From NCBI GenBank assembly GCA_024762745.1, contig JANTGV010000084.1, forward strand, positions 1 through 5,810: a stretch of 5,810 nucleotides of DNA, given 5' to 3'. The notes beneath the pieces were generated by a model. It was not told the origin of the DNA, did no database searches, and worked only from the letters and a program-made list of their open reading frames with translations. Below are positions 1 through 5,810 of this stretch, in pieces (the first letter of the stretch is position 1; each line of letters starts with the position of its first letter). Made by a program: the position numbers and the translations under genes. This stretch comes from Sulfurimonas sp. GTDB taxonomy: Bacteria; Campylobacterota; Campylobacteria; Campylobacterales; Sulfurimonadaceae.

Positions 1-9
1 TAAAATCTA

Positions 10-15
10 TATAAT
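10..15 (+). promoter_or_regulatory. Probable -10 box of the tRNA-Glu promoter
   Basis: A perfect TATAAT lies 38 bases upstream of the tRNA. Transcription from it would start near position 22 and give a leader of about 30 bases. A -35 element would fall outside the window, so only half of the promoter can be judged. Confidence 0.5.
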
Positions 16-23
16 TTCGGCTC

Positions 24-40
24 AGTTACAAAGCGTAACT
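24..40 (+). other. Small hairpin in the tRNA leader
   Basis: AGTTAC (24-29) and GTAACT (35-40) are perfect inverted copies around a 5-base loop, AAAGC. If transcription starts near 22, this hairpin forms the 5' end of the pre-tRNA. It has no T-run after it, so it does not look like an intrinsic terminator. It could be a processing signal or chance. Confidence 0.25.
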
Positions 41-53
41 ATTTAACTTAAGT

Positions 54-128
54 GGCCCCGTCGTCTAGCGGTTAGGATCCATGGTTTTCATCCATGTTAC
101 AGGAGTTCGATTCTCCTCGGGGTCACCA
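54..128 (+). tRNA. tRNA-Glu, anticodon UUC
   Basis: A full cloverleaf can be folded by eye. The acceptor stem pairs 54-60 with 118-124 and contains one G-U wobble at the second pair. The D arm begins GTCT. The anticodon stem is CATGG (80-84) with CCATG (92-96) around a 7-base loop, and the anticodon TTC is at 87-89. The T arm is AGGAG/CTCCT around TTCGATT. The discriminator base is A at 125 and CCA is encoded at 126-128. Anticodon UUC reads GAA/GAG codons, so this is tRNA-Glu; tRNA-Gln would carry UUG. It supplies glutamate for translation and is the natural substrate of a canonical GluRS, not of either synthetase gene downstream as I interpret them. Confidence 0.96.
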
Positions 129-200
129 CTTATAAACACCTATTATAAAAACTTTCAAATAAATATTATTACTTTTACTCCAAAAATTATTTTTTGCATA

Positions 201-230
201 TTGTCATATTTTCATGCCCTACTCTATAAA
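201..230 (+). promoter_or_regulatory. Possible promoter of the 89-aa gene
   Basis: TTGTCA (201-206) and TATAAA (225-230) are separated by 18 bases and match sigma-70 -35 and -10 elements reasonably well. Transcription would start about 10 bases before the ATG at 248, which leaves almost no leader. The rest of 129-247 is AT-rich and shows no convincing terminator for the tRNA; the inverted TTATAA copies at 130-135 and 143-148 are too weak to call. Confidence 0.35.
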
Positions 231-247
231 AAAGATACTCTTATATC

Positions 248-517
248 ATGGATTTTAATAAACTAAACGCAGACCTCTATCAACTCTCGGCAAACTATCG
301 CTTCTCAAGAGATCCTGGAGAGTTTGAGCGTGGCTATATAAAAATATCGGACTGGTTAGCTGACTTATGCTTCCATTTTGAACAGAGACGAAAAACTCAA
401 GAACTGTCAGATGAAAGTGAGTTTAAAGAGATTGTAGAGAGCTATAGAGTGAAGATTAAAGAGCTTGAGCCTAGTGAGTATCGTGATGGATTACTCAAGG
501 CTATTAATGAAGTTTGA
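248..517 (+). CDS. Small protein of unknown function (89 aa)
   Basis: I do not recognise this protein. It is a short, highly charged, probably all-helical and soluble polypeptide with no signal peptide or membrane segment. It contains one Cys (LADLCFHFEQRR) and a Glu/Lys-rich second half that could form a short amphipathic or coiled helix. ATG 248 is the first usable start, because an in-frame stop lies at 227-229. No good Shine-Dalgarno sequence precedes it; the leader is A-rich. The codon pattern and the length of open frame on an AT-rich background support a real gene. It is expressed toward the GlnRS gene, and its TGA (515-517) directly abuts the opposing TAG (518-520). It may be a lineage-restricted Campylobacterota gene; its position next to a tRNA and a synthetase gene does not establish a role in translation. 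Confidence 0.7.
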   Translation: MDFNKLNADLYQLSANYRFSRDPGEFERGYIKISDWLADLCFHFEQRRKTQELSDESEFKEIVESYRVKIKELEPSEYRDGLLKAINEV

Positions 518-2767
518 CTATTTTAACTTCTGGGCTACTAGCTGGTTAACTACTTGAGGGTTTGCTTTTCCTCCAGTAGCTTTGAGCACTTGCCCGACAA
601 AGAAACCTAAGAGCTTCGTGTTTCCGCCTTTAAATTTCTCAACATTGTCAGGATTTTTAGCGATGATGTCATCAATAATAGGTGCGATAACAGCAGGGTC
701 ACTTATTTGTACAAGCCCTTTTGCCTCAACGATTGTTACAGGATTCTCTCCAGATCTTGCCATCTCTTCAAATACCTGTTTAGCAATTTTGTTTGAAATA
801 GTCTTATCATCAACCATTTCAACCAACTCAGCAATTTGCACAGCACTGAATTTAAGTTCATTCAGCTCTTTCTCTTTTAACTCTCTTGCTACTTCATTGG
901 AGACAAGGTTTGCAAGTGCTATAGGTGAGTTAAGAGATGCTAAGGCTTCTTCGTAAAAAGTGGATAGTTTCGTATCTCTGGCTAAAATATCAGCAACCAT
1001 ATCATTTAATTTTAGCTCGTTGGTGTACTTGTCAAAAAGTGCCTGTTCGGCTTTAGTCATAGGTACAACTTCACCATCTATCTGTACTTTCTTCTCTTGA
1101 GGCTTCGGTGTGCTCTCAGGTGCTTTTTTCTTTTTAGAGTAAGAGTCTTTAAGACCTACAATCTTATTAAACACTGGCTTCTCGTCTGTGTAGTCAACAG
1201 GATCAGCGTAAAAATAGCCCTGTCTTTCAAACTGAAATCTCTCATCAGGTTTTTCAGTGATAACGGCAGGCTCAATAAGAGCGTTTTGTATAACTTTTAA
1301 GGAATCAGCGTTCAAATCTTCCATCCCCTCCGGCATTTGGGATGAATAGAGTCTGTCATAGAGTCTTACCTCTACCTCTTTTGCACTCTTTGCATCAACC
1401 CACTGGATAGCACTTTTTACTTTGATACCACTCGTATCGGAACCACTTTTTGAAGCAGGGTTATACTCTGCAATAATCTCTGTTATATTACCATCAGCAT
1501 CTTTTACTATCTCTTTACAGGTAATAATATAAGCATGCTTTAGACGTACAGGCTGTTCAGGTGTCAGACGGAAGTAACCTTTTGAAGGATTTTCCATAAA
1601 GTCATCACGTTCGATGTAAACTGTTTTTGAAAAAGGAATTTTTCTTGACTCCTCTTTGGGTACATCATCAGGGTAGTAAGAAGCAGTAAGCTCCTCACTT
1701 CCCTCATAGTTTTCAATAGTAACTTTAAGTGGGTCAAACACAGACATAACACGAGGTACTTTGGTGTTTAAGTCATCTCTGATACAAAACTCTAACTGCG
1801 CTACATCTACCATTGAGTTTGCTTTTGCAATCCCTATCTGGTTACAAAAATTTAAAATAGATTCAGGCGTATACCCACGTCTTCTGTAACCTGCAATAGT
1901 CGGCATACGCGGGTCATCCCAACCTGTAACTTTTTCATCTTCAACCAGCTCTAATAGCTTTCTTTTACTCATAACCGTGTAGTTGATACTAAGGCGTGCA
2001 AACTCATACTGGTAAGGTCTTGGTGTGTTTAGACCAAGTGTCTCAAGAACCCAGTCGTAGATAGCACGGTTGTTTTCAAACTCTAAGGTACAGAACGAAT
2101 GCGTAATCCCTTCGATATAGTCAGAGAGGCAGTGGGCAAAATCATACATTGGATAGATACACCACTCGTTACCAGTTCTGTGATGTTCAGCATGTCTAAT
2201 ACGGTATAAAAGGGGGTCACGCAGCTGCATGTTTGGTGCTGACATATCAATTTTTGCTCTTAGAACATGCTCGCCATCTTTAAACTCACCCGCTCTCATT
2301 TTTTCAAAAAGTGCCAAGTTCTCCTCTATAGTTCTATCGGCATATTTACTGCGTTTTCCAGCCTCAGTGACAGTTCCGCGAAGTTCACGCATCTCCTCTT
2401 CATCCACACTGTCTACATAGGCCTTACCCATTTTAATAAGCTGCACGGCATAGTCGTAAATCTCCGGGAAATAGTTTGAGGTGTAACGAACACCGTTCTC
2501 CCACTTAAAACCTAACCACTCTACAGCATCTTTAAGGGCTTCAACATACTTTGTTTCCTCTTTGGTCGGATTTGTATCATCCATTCTAAGGTTACAGTGA
2601 CCTTTATAGTCTGATGCAATACCAAAATTTATAACGATAGATTTAGCGTGTCCAATGTGTGGAAAGCCATTTGGCTCTGGCGGAAACCTTGTCACAACCT
2701 CTTTATACTTGCCTGATTTTAGGTCCTCTTCAACTATTGTACGTAAAAAATCTTTGCTCTCACTCAT
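518..2767 (-). CDS. glnS: Glutaminyl-tRNA synthetase with C-terminal YqeY/GatB-tail domain (749 aa)
   Basis: This class I enzyme attaches glutamine to tRNA-Gln using ATP in the cytoplasm. Residues 1 to about 543 align along their length with E. coli GlnRS: FPPEPNG, HIGH at 37-40, the DDTNP motif at 63-67, WCIYPMYDF (202-210), VMSKR at 265-269, WDDPRMPT (283-290), and the beta-barrel end motif EKPVFN (529-534). Both catalytic signatures are intact. A Lys/Pro linker (about 544-560) leads to an extra domain of about 190 residues ending in the GatB/YqeY tail signature (GFFVGQVLKATGGKANP, 721-737). E. coli GlnRS is about 554 aa; Deinococcus radiodurans GlnRS has the same kind of extension, which helps bind tRNA-Gln. 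I chose ATG 2767 over the in-frame TTG at 2776 (which would add MII): AAAAGG (2783-2778) is 10 bases from the ATG but only 1 base from the TTG. It is divergent from the GluRS2-like gene and convergent with the 89-aa gene. Confidence 0.97.
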   Translation of the reverse strand: MSESKDFLRTIVEEDLKSGKYKEVVTRFPPEPNGFPHIGHAKSIVINFGIASDYKGHCNLRMDDTNPTKEETKYVEALKDAVEWLGFKWENGVRYTSNYFPEIYDYAVQLIKMGKAYVDSVDEEEMRELRGTVTEAGKRSKYADRTIEENLALFEKMRAGEFKDGEHVLRAKIDMSAPNMQLRDPLLYRIRHAEHHRTGNEWCIYPMYDFAHCLSDYIEGITHSFCTLEFENNRAIYDWVLETLGLNTPRPYQYEFARLSINYTVMSKRKLLELVEDEKVTGWDDPRMPTIAGYRRRGYTPESILNFCNQIGIAKANSMVDVAQLEFCIRDDLNTKVPRVMSVFDPLKVTIENYEGSEELTASYYPDDVPKEESRKIPFSKTVYIERDDFMENPSKGYFRLTPEQPVRLKHAYIITCKEIVKDADGNITEIIAEYNPASKSGSDTSGIKVKSAIQWVDAKSAKEVEVRLYDRLYSSQMPEGMEDLNADSLKVIQNALIEPAVITEKPDERFQFERQGYFYADPVDYTDEKPVFNKIVGLKDSYSKKKKAPESTPKPQEKKVQIDGEVVPMTKAEQALFDKYTNELKLNDMVADILARDTKLSTFYEEALASLNSPIALANLVSNEVARELKEKELNELKFSAVQIAELVEMVDDKTISNKIAKQVFEEMARSGENPVTIVEAKGLVQISDPAVIAPIIDDIIAKNPDNVEKFKGGNTKLLGFFVGQVLKATGGKANPQVVNQLVAQKLK
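521..1135 (-). other. YqeY/GatB-tail appended domain within GlnRS
   Basis: This is residues 545-749 of the GlnRS. It starts with a KKKK-rich, Pro-containing linker and continues as a helical domain homologous to free-standing YqeY and the C-terminal tRNA-binding tail of GatB, the amidotransferase subunit that acts on Glu-tRNA(Gln). The C-terminal segment (residues 714-749) has the family's GGN..LLGFFVGQV.KATGGKANP pattern. In the family this tail contacts the tRNA outer corner. Here it probably raises tRNA-Gln affinity. The domain assignment is firm; its function in this organism is inferred. Confidence 0.88.
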
Positions 2768-2777
2768 TATTATCAAA

Positions 2778-2783
2778 CCTTTT
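2778..2783 (-). promoter_or_regulatory. Ribosome binding site of glnS (fixes the start)
   Basis: On the minus strand AAAAGG ends 10 bases before ATG 2767. The upstream in-frame TTG (2776-2774) would be only 1 base from it. The spacing therefore selects the ATG start and a 749-aa product. Confidence 0.6.
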
Positions 2784-2888
2784 GATTGTAAAACTTATAT
2801 AAGAGCTGTATTTTATCTAATTTGAGCTTATAGCATCTACATCTTCTTTTTAATCAAAAATTTGTTAGAATCACAAAAATATTTTTTC

Positions 2889-2892
2889 AGGA
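2889..2892 (+). promoter_or_regulatory. Ribosome binding site of the GluRS2-like gene
   Basis: AGGA lies 6 bases before ATG 2899, a normal spacing. Translation initiation is therefore intact even though the product's catalytic motifs are not. Confidence 0.6.
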
Positions 2893-2898
2893 ATTTTA

Positions 2899-4176
2899 AT
2901 GCTTAGATTTGCACCTAGTCCAACAGGTGATATGACTATAAACGACCTCAGGGTTGCCCTATTTAACTACATTGTGTCACAACAAAAAAATGAAGATTTC
3001 ATCGTCCGTATAGAAGATACAGAGAAAGAGAAAAACATAGAAGGTAAAGATAACGAAATCCTTGATACTTTAGCTCTATTTGGAATTGAATACTCACAAG
3101 TTATTCATCAGAGCCAAAATGTCCGATTTCACTCCGCTATGGCTCTTCAACTTATGCATGAAAAGCAGGCATTCAGCTGTTTTTGCTCCTCTGACTGGCT
3201 AGAGAAAAAGCGTCAGGAAGCTCAAGAAGCTAAAAAGGATTATAGTTACGATGATGCGTGTAGAAATCTTCCTGCAGAGCTTGTCATAGATAACACAAAC
3301 CCTTTTACTATTAGAATTAAGAGGCCAGACAATCCCCTGGTTATTAAAGATGTAATCCAAGGCAACACAAGCTTTGAGCCTGACAAGGTGGATAGTTTTG
3401 TAATAATGAATCAGGATAAAACTCCTACTCCCAACTTCGCTTCAGCAGTTGATGATATGCTAAATGACATCTCTCTTGTAATTCGAACTAAAGAGCAAAT
3501 GAGCGATACGCCAAAACAAGAGCACATCAGAAATTCACTGGATTACGCTAAAAAAATAGAGTACGCTCATCTACCTGCTATCTTAAATAATAGTGGGGAT
3601 ATACCGAGTGTAAAATCTCTTTTAGCAGAGGGGTATCTTCCAGAGGCTATTACTAACTATTTAATGGTTATAGCCAATGAACCTTCTCAAGAGCTATTTA
3701 ATATGAAAGATACAATAGAGTGGTTTAAGCTGGAAAACATCTCTAAAGATCCCGTTTATTTTGATATAGGGACCTTAAAAGAAATAAACAAAAGACATCT
3801 CCAAGCCATGGATGCTAAAGAACTTTCACGTTATGTCGGTTTTGCCGATGCGGAGATTGGTGAGCTTGCACGTATTTATTTAGAAGAAGTACAAACAACA
3901 AAAGAGCTTAAAACTAAAATAGCTCCTATTTTTGCGCCAAGAAATATTCCTGAAAAGTTCAAAGAGCAGACAGAACATGTGGCAAGCATTATAAAAGCGT
4001 CACCCTACTTTGATCAGTATAATGATTTCAAAAATTATCTCATCAAAGAGTCTGCTCTTGAAGAACAAGATCTTGTAATACCATTGCGTTTATTACTTAC
4101 AAACGCAGAAAATGGTCCAGATATTGCTGAAGTCTACAAACATCTAAAAAACTATTTAGGAGAAATTGTTAAATGA
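2899..4176 (+). CDS. GluRS2-type glutamyl-tRNA synthetase paralogue, apparently catalytically inactive (425 aa)
   Basis: The fold is clearly bacterial GluRS (GltX). It opens RFAPSPTGDM, keeps RIED at 37-40, has the CFC (94-96) and C121 zinc region, STPKQ-like SDTPKQ (202-207), HLPAILN (224-230) and EGYLPEAITNYL (244-255). It continues through the anticodon-binding domain to a normal end; about 439 aa is usual for H. pylori GluRS2. The catalytic signatures are gone. HIGH is TIND (13-16). The KMSKR loop is deleted, so that SG (232-233) runs into DIPSVKSLL where relatives have KKMSKRD first. The glutamate-contacting Tyr of PTYN is Pro178. The GEDH segment is TKEQ (197-200). The fourth zinc ligand is Asn123. 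R3, S7 and E39 of the amino-acid pocket survive. Active relatives in this gene position charge tRNA-Gln with Glu for GatCAB. This copy probably cannot form glutamyl-adenylate. It leads an operon and overlaps yggT by ATGA. It is either a repurposed tRNA-binding pseudo-enzyme or an early remnant. Confidence 0.9.
   Translation: MLRFAPSPTGDMTINDLRVALFNYIVSQQKNEDFIVRIEDTEKEKNIEGKDNEILDTLALFGIEYSQVIHQSQNVRFHSAMALQLMHEKQAFSCFCSSDWLEKKRQEAQEAKKDYSYDDACRNLPAELVIDNTNPFTIRIKRPDNPLVIKDVIQGNTSFEPDKVDSFVIMNQDKTPTPNFASAVDDMLNDISLVIRTKEQMSDTPKQEHIRNSLDYAKKIEYAHLPAILNNSGDIPSVKSLLAEGYLPEAITNYLMVIANEPSQELFNMKDTIEWFKLENISKDPVYFDIGTLKEINKRHLQAMDAKELSRYVGFADAEIGELARIYLEEVQTTKELKTKIAPIFAPRNIPEKFKEQTEHVASIIKASPYFDQYNDFKNYLIKESALEEQDLVIPLRLLLTNAENGPDIAEVYKHLKNYLGEIVK
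4158..4162 (+). promoter_or_regulatory. Ribosome binding site of yggT inside the upstream gene
   Basis: AGGAG sits within the last codons of the GluRS2-like gene, 10 bases before ATG 4173. With the ATGA stop/start overlap this points to coupled translation. Confidence 0.6.
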
Positions 4177-4457
4177 GTATGATAATAGAAGTTATTCAAG
4201 GTCTTGGCGGAATTTTTATAGGTTTAATAAATATCTACATCTGGGTAGTTATAATTACAGCGCTTTTGAGCTTTGTTAATCCAGACCCTTACAACCCAAT
4301 TGTTCAGTTTTTACATAGAATTACCAATCCAGCATATTCAGCTCTTCGCAGGTTTATCAGAACTGATTTCAATGGGTTAGATTTAGCTCCACTGATTATA
4401 ATCATAGGTTTACAGGTAGTAATCGTCGTGCTTAGTTCACTCCTAAACGCACTGTAA
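4173..4457 (+). CDS. yggT: YggT-family inner-membrane protein (94 aa)
   Basis: This small membrane protein has one YGGT repeat. Residues about 10-32 form a first hydrophobic helix. They are followed by the family loop NPDPYNP (36-42), the segment FLHRITNPAYSALRR (46-60) and DLAP (70-73). A second hydrophobic helix runs from about 73 to 93. Single-repeat members of roughly this length are common; E. coli YggT is a two-repeat version. Relatives are linked to osmotic tolerance, cell division or thylakoid/chloroplast membrane organisation, but no biochemical activity is established. The start overlaps the upstream stop (ATGA at 4173-4176) and is served by AGGAG at 4158. The slt gene follows after 8 bases. 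In Helicobacter and Campylobacter the same trio occurs, which suggests an envelope-related unit that shares a promoter with the synthetase paralogue. Confidence 0.92.
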   Translation: MSMIIEVIQGLGGIFIGLINIYIWVVIITALLSFVNPDPYNPIVQFLHRITNPAYSALRRFIRTDFNGLDLAPLIIIIGLQVVIVVLSSLLNAL

Positions 4458-4465
4458 ACTTTAGT

Positions 4466-5810
4466 ATGCTTAAGCATCTTTTTTTAACTCTTTTTATCTC
4501 AGTATCTGCACTTGCTGAGATAACACTTCAACAACTCTCAGAAAAACCACAATGTCGAGCAAAAGACTTTTTAATATGGCAGTTTTTAAAGCAAGATATC
4601 ACACCCCTAGAGGCTGAACAAGCCTATGCTCAATCCACGGGTAAGAATTATAAGCTTAAAAGAGAGTATCTTAAAAAAGTAGAAACAGAAAAACCTGATT
4701 ACAAGCAAAAATGCAGAAAGAAAAAAGATCTGTTCTCCATTAAAGATAAAGAGTGTTTTCAACTGGCTCTTAGTTCATACAAAACACTTAAAATGTCAAA
4801 TGAAGAGAGAGTAAGATTATTAAAAAAAGTTGATTCTCCAAGCTTCGTAGAACTCCTGAAAATTCAAAATGAGCCCTACTCTGCATCATCCTACAAGAAA
4901 TATTCTCCTGATGTAGTACTAAAAATGTTTATACAGACCACCTCTTCTCATAGAAGAAAAAATTTAAATATAGAACTTGATAAAGAGTTTATAAACTACC
5001 TCGCTTCCTCAAAAAAAATGTCTCAATTTATTAAAATTGCCATAAAAGATGAAAAGCTTGATAAGCTTCAAAAATCTATTTTAAATATAAACCCTAAAAA
5101 TTTAAGTGCGCACGACAACTTTAAAGTTGCACTTCATCAGTTAAAACATGGCAATAAAATGGCTGCTATAGAGCACTTAAATAAAACCTATGCAAAAGCA
5201 AAGTACCGTATTGATAAAGACAAAGCGACTTTTTGGCTTTATAAAGTCTCACAAGATAAAAAATATCTCAAGAAGCTACTTCTAAGTAAAGATATAAATA
5301 TTTATACCCTCTACGCACATGAGATAATGGATAAGGATGTACAGAACTACTACTCCTCACTGGAGATAGAACCATCCTCTATAGATGTTAACTTACAAGA
5401 CCCTTTTGAGTGGGATGCTTTACTTAACAAAATAAGAACTACTCCTAAAGAAGAACTTCTCAACCTAGCTACAGAGTACAAACAAGAATCTATGCTTCCA
5501 GTACAGTCGATGATAATACAAAAAGCTCACTCACACCAGATGCATGGCTACATTATGCCTTACGATAAATATCTTCAAGATATAGAAAAAGATGACAAAG
5601 CACTTGTATACGCGATTATGCGCCAAGAGAGTGCGTTTGTACCAGCAGCACTCTCAAGATCATTTGCACTTGGGCTCATGCAGATGATGCCCTTTTTAGT
5701 TAAAGCTATGAGCAAAGATATGAAAGAGAATATTCAATATGAAGATATGTTCGAACCAGAAACGAATATAAAATATGCACTTAAACACTTAGAGTGGATG
5801 AAAAAATCCC
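4466..5810 (+). CDS. slt: Soluble lytic murein transglycosylase, Slt family (partial, 3' end outside window)
   Basis: This periplasmic enzyme cleaves the MurNAc-GlcNAc bond of peptidoglycan and leaves 1,6-anhydro-MurNAc. The 448 codons seen begin with a signal peptide: MLKH, a hydrophobic stretch, and a likely cut after ALA at residue 17. A long helical region of about 350 residues rich in Lys and Leu follows, matching the superhelical U-domain of Slt70-like proteins. The SLT catalytic domain starts near 375. The catalytic Glu is E388 in MRQESAF (bases 5627-5629), followed by SRSFALGLMQMMP with GLMQ at 403-406. The frame is open to the window edge, so about 100 or more residues of the catalytic domain are missing. 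H. pylori Slt is about 560 aa. ATG 4466 is chosen because it yields the signal peptide. There is no clear Shine-Dalgarno, so translation is probably coupled to yggT 8 bases upstream. Secretion would be by Sec. Confidence 0.93.
   Translation, partial: MLKHLFLTLFISVSALAEITLQQLSEKPQCRAKDFLIWQFLKQDITPLEAEQAYAQSTGKNYKLKREYLKKVETEKPDYKQKCRKKKDLFSIKDKECFQLALSSYKTLKMSNEERVRLLKKVDSPSFVELLKIQNEPYSASSYKKYSPDVVLKMFIQTTSSHRRKNLNIELDKEFINYLASSKKMSQFIKIAIKDEKLDKLQKSILNINPKNLSAHDNFKVALHQLKHGNKMAAIEHLNKTYAKAKYRIDKDKATFWLYKVSQDKKYLKKLLLSKDINIYTLYAHEIMDKDVQNYYSSLEIEPSSIDVNLQDPFEWDALLNKIRTTPKEELLNLATEYKQESMLPVQSMIIQKAHSHQMHGYIMPYDKYLQDIEKDDKALVYAIMRQESAFVPAALSRSFALGLMQMMPFLVKAMSKDMKENIQYEDMFEPETNIKYALKHLEWMKKS

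Larger units (their letters stand above)
2768..2898. promoter_or_regulatory. Divergent intergenic promoter region
   Basis: The 131 bases between glnS and the GluRS2-like gene must carry both promoters. Facing right, an extended -10 (TG at 2863-2864, TAGAAT at 2866-2871) would start transcription near 2878; the expected -35 zone is only T-rich. Facing left, TAAAAT (2815-2810) is one candidate -10, and the perfect palindrome CTTATATAAG (2794-2803) contains another TATA-like box. No T-box, attenuator hairpin or tRNA-like leader is visible, so I see no sign that either synthetase gene is controlled by tRNA charging. Confidence 0.4.

Noticed and set aside
181..196. AT-only inverted repeat as a terminator for the tRNA or a promoter element
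   Set aside because: The stem is A-T pairs only apart from one C-G end pair, with no GC core, and such runs are expected by chance in this AT-rich spacer.
81..266. Open frame of 61 codons on the plus strand
   Set aside because: It begins inside the tRNA-Glu gene and runs through AT-rich spacer; the amino-acid composition is random-looking and it overlaps the start of the better 89-aa gene.
582..956. Open frame of 124 codons on the plus strand
   Set aside because: It is antisense to the YqeY tail of GlnRS. Its Ser/Ile-rich translation is typical of a reverse-strand shadow of a helical Glu/Lys/Leu-rich domain, and the GlnRS homology is unambiguous.
1097..2479. Other short open frames over glnS (1097-1300, 1564-1752 minus, 2229-2420, 2267-2479)
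   Set aside because: All lie within highly conserved GlnRS coding sequence in other frames and have no recognisable domains.
2768..2776. TTG start for GlnRS giving a 752-aa protein
   Set aside because: The ribosome site is 1 base from the TTG but 10 from the ATG at 2767, and related GlnRS proteins begin MSE-like at that point.
2768..2898. Riboswitch or T-box leader controlling the synthetase genes
   Set aside because: The region is too short and AT-rich, with no stable hairpins, no T-box sequence and no specifier-loop structure.
1..5810. CRISPR array, insertion sequence, phage or other mobile element
   Set aside because: No spaced direct repeats, transposase or integrase frames, or duplicated tRNA 3' end marking an attachment site are visible; apart from the 89-aa unknown, the protein genes are housekeeping or envelope genes.

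Overview
This AT-rich window looks chromosomal and most likely comes from a Campylobacterota member, probably a Sulfurimonas-like or related free-living lineage. The main reason is the gene order glutamyl-tRNA synthetase paralogue, YggT membrane protein, Slt lytic transglycosylase. I recall this order from Helicobacter pylori (HP0643-HP0645) and Campylobacter jejuni (Cj0845c-Cj0843c), and the synthetase paralogue closely resembles H. pylori GluRS2 as I remember it. The genus is an inference.

Layout. A tRNA-Glu(UUC) gene with an encoded CCA end lies at 54-128, behind a TATAAT box. A small gene of unknown function (89 aa) follows at 248-517. Its stop codon touches the stop codon of the next gene, which is on the minus strand (518-2767) and encodes a 749-aa glutaminyl-tRNA synthetase carrying a YqeY/GatB-tail domain at its C-terminus, as in Deinococcus. 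A 131-base divergent promoter region (2768-2898) separates it from a plus-strand operon. That operon holds a GluRS2-type gene (2899-4176), a YggT-family gene that overlaps it by four bases (4173-4457), and an slt gene starting 8 bases later that runs off the window at 4466.

The main observation is that the GluRS2-type protein is full length and in frame but appears catalytically dead. The HIGH motif reads TIND, the KMSKR loop is deleted by about seven residues, the glutamate-pocket Tyr of the PTYN motif is Pro, the GEDH segment is TKEQ, and one zinc ligand is missing. In most Campylobacterota, GluRS2 mischarges tRNA-Gln with Glu and GatCAB then amidates it. Here a dedicated GlnRS sits immediately upstream in the divergent direction and would make that step redundant. 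The window therefore looks like a pathway replacement caught in place: direct Gln-tRNA(Gln) synthesis has arrived, and the old mischarging enzyme has been disarmed while its reading frame is kept. It may survive as a pseudo-enzyme with a new role, or as a translational lead-in for yggT and slt.
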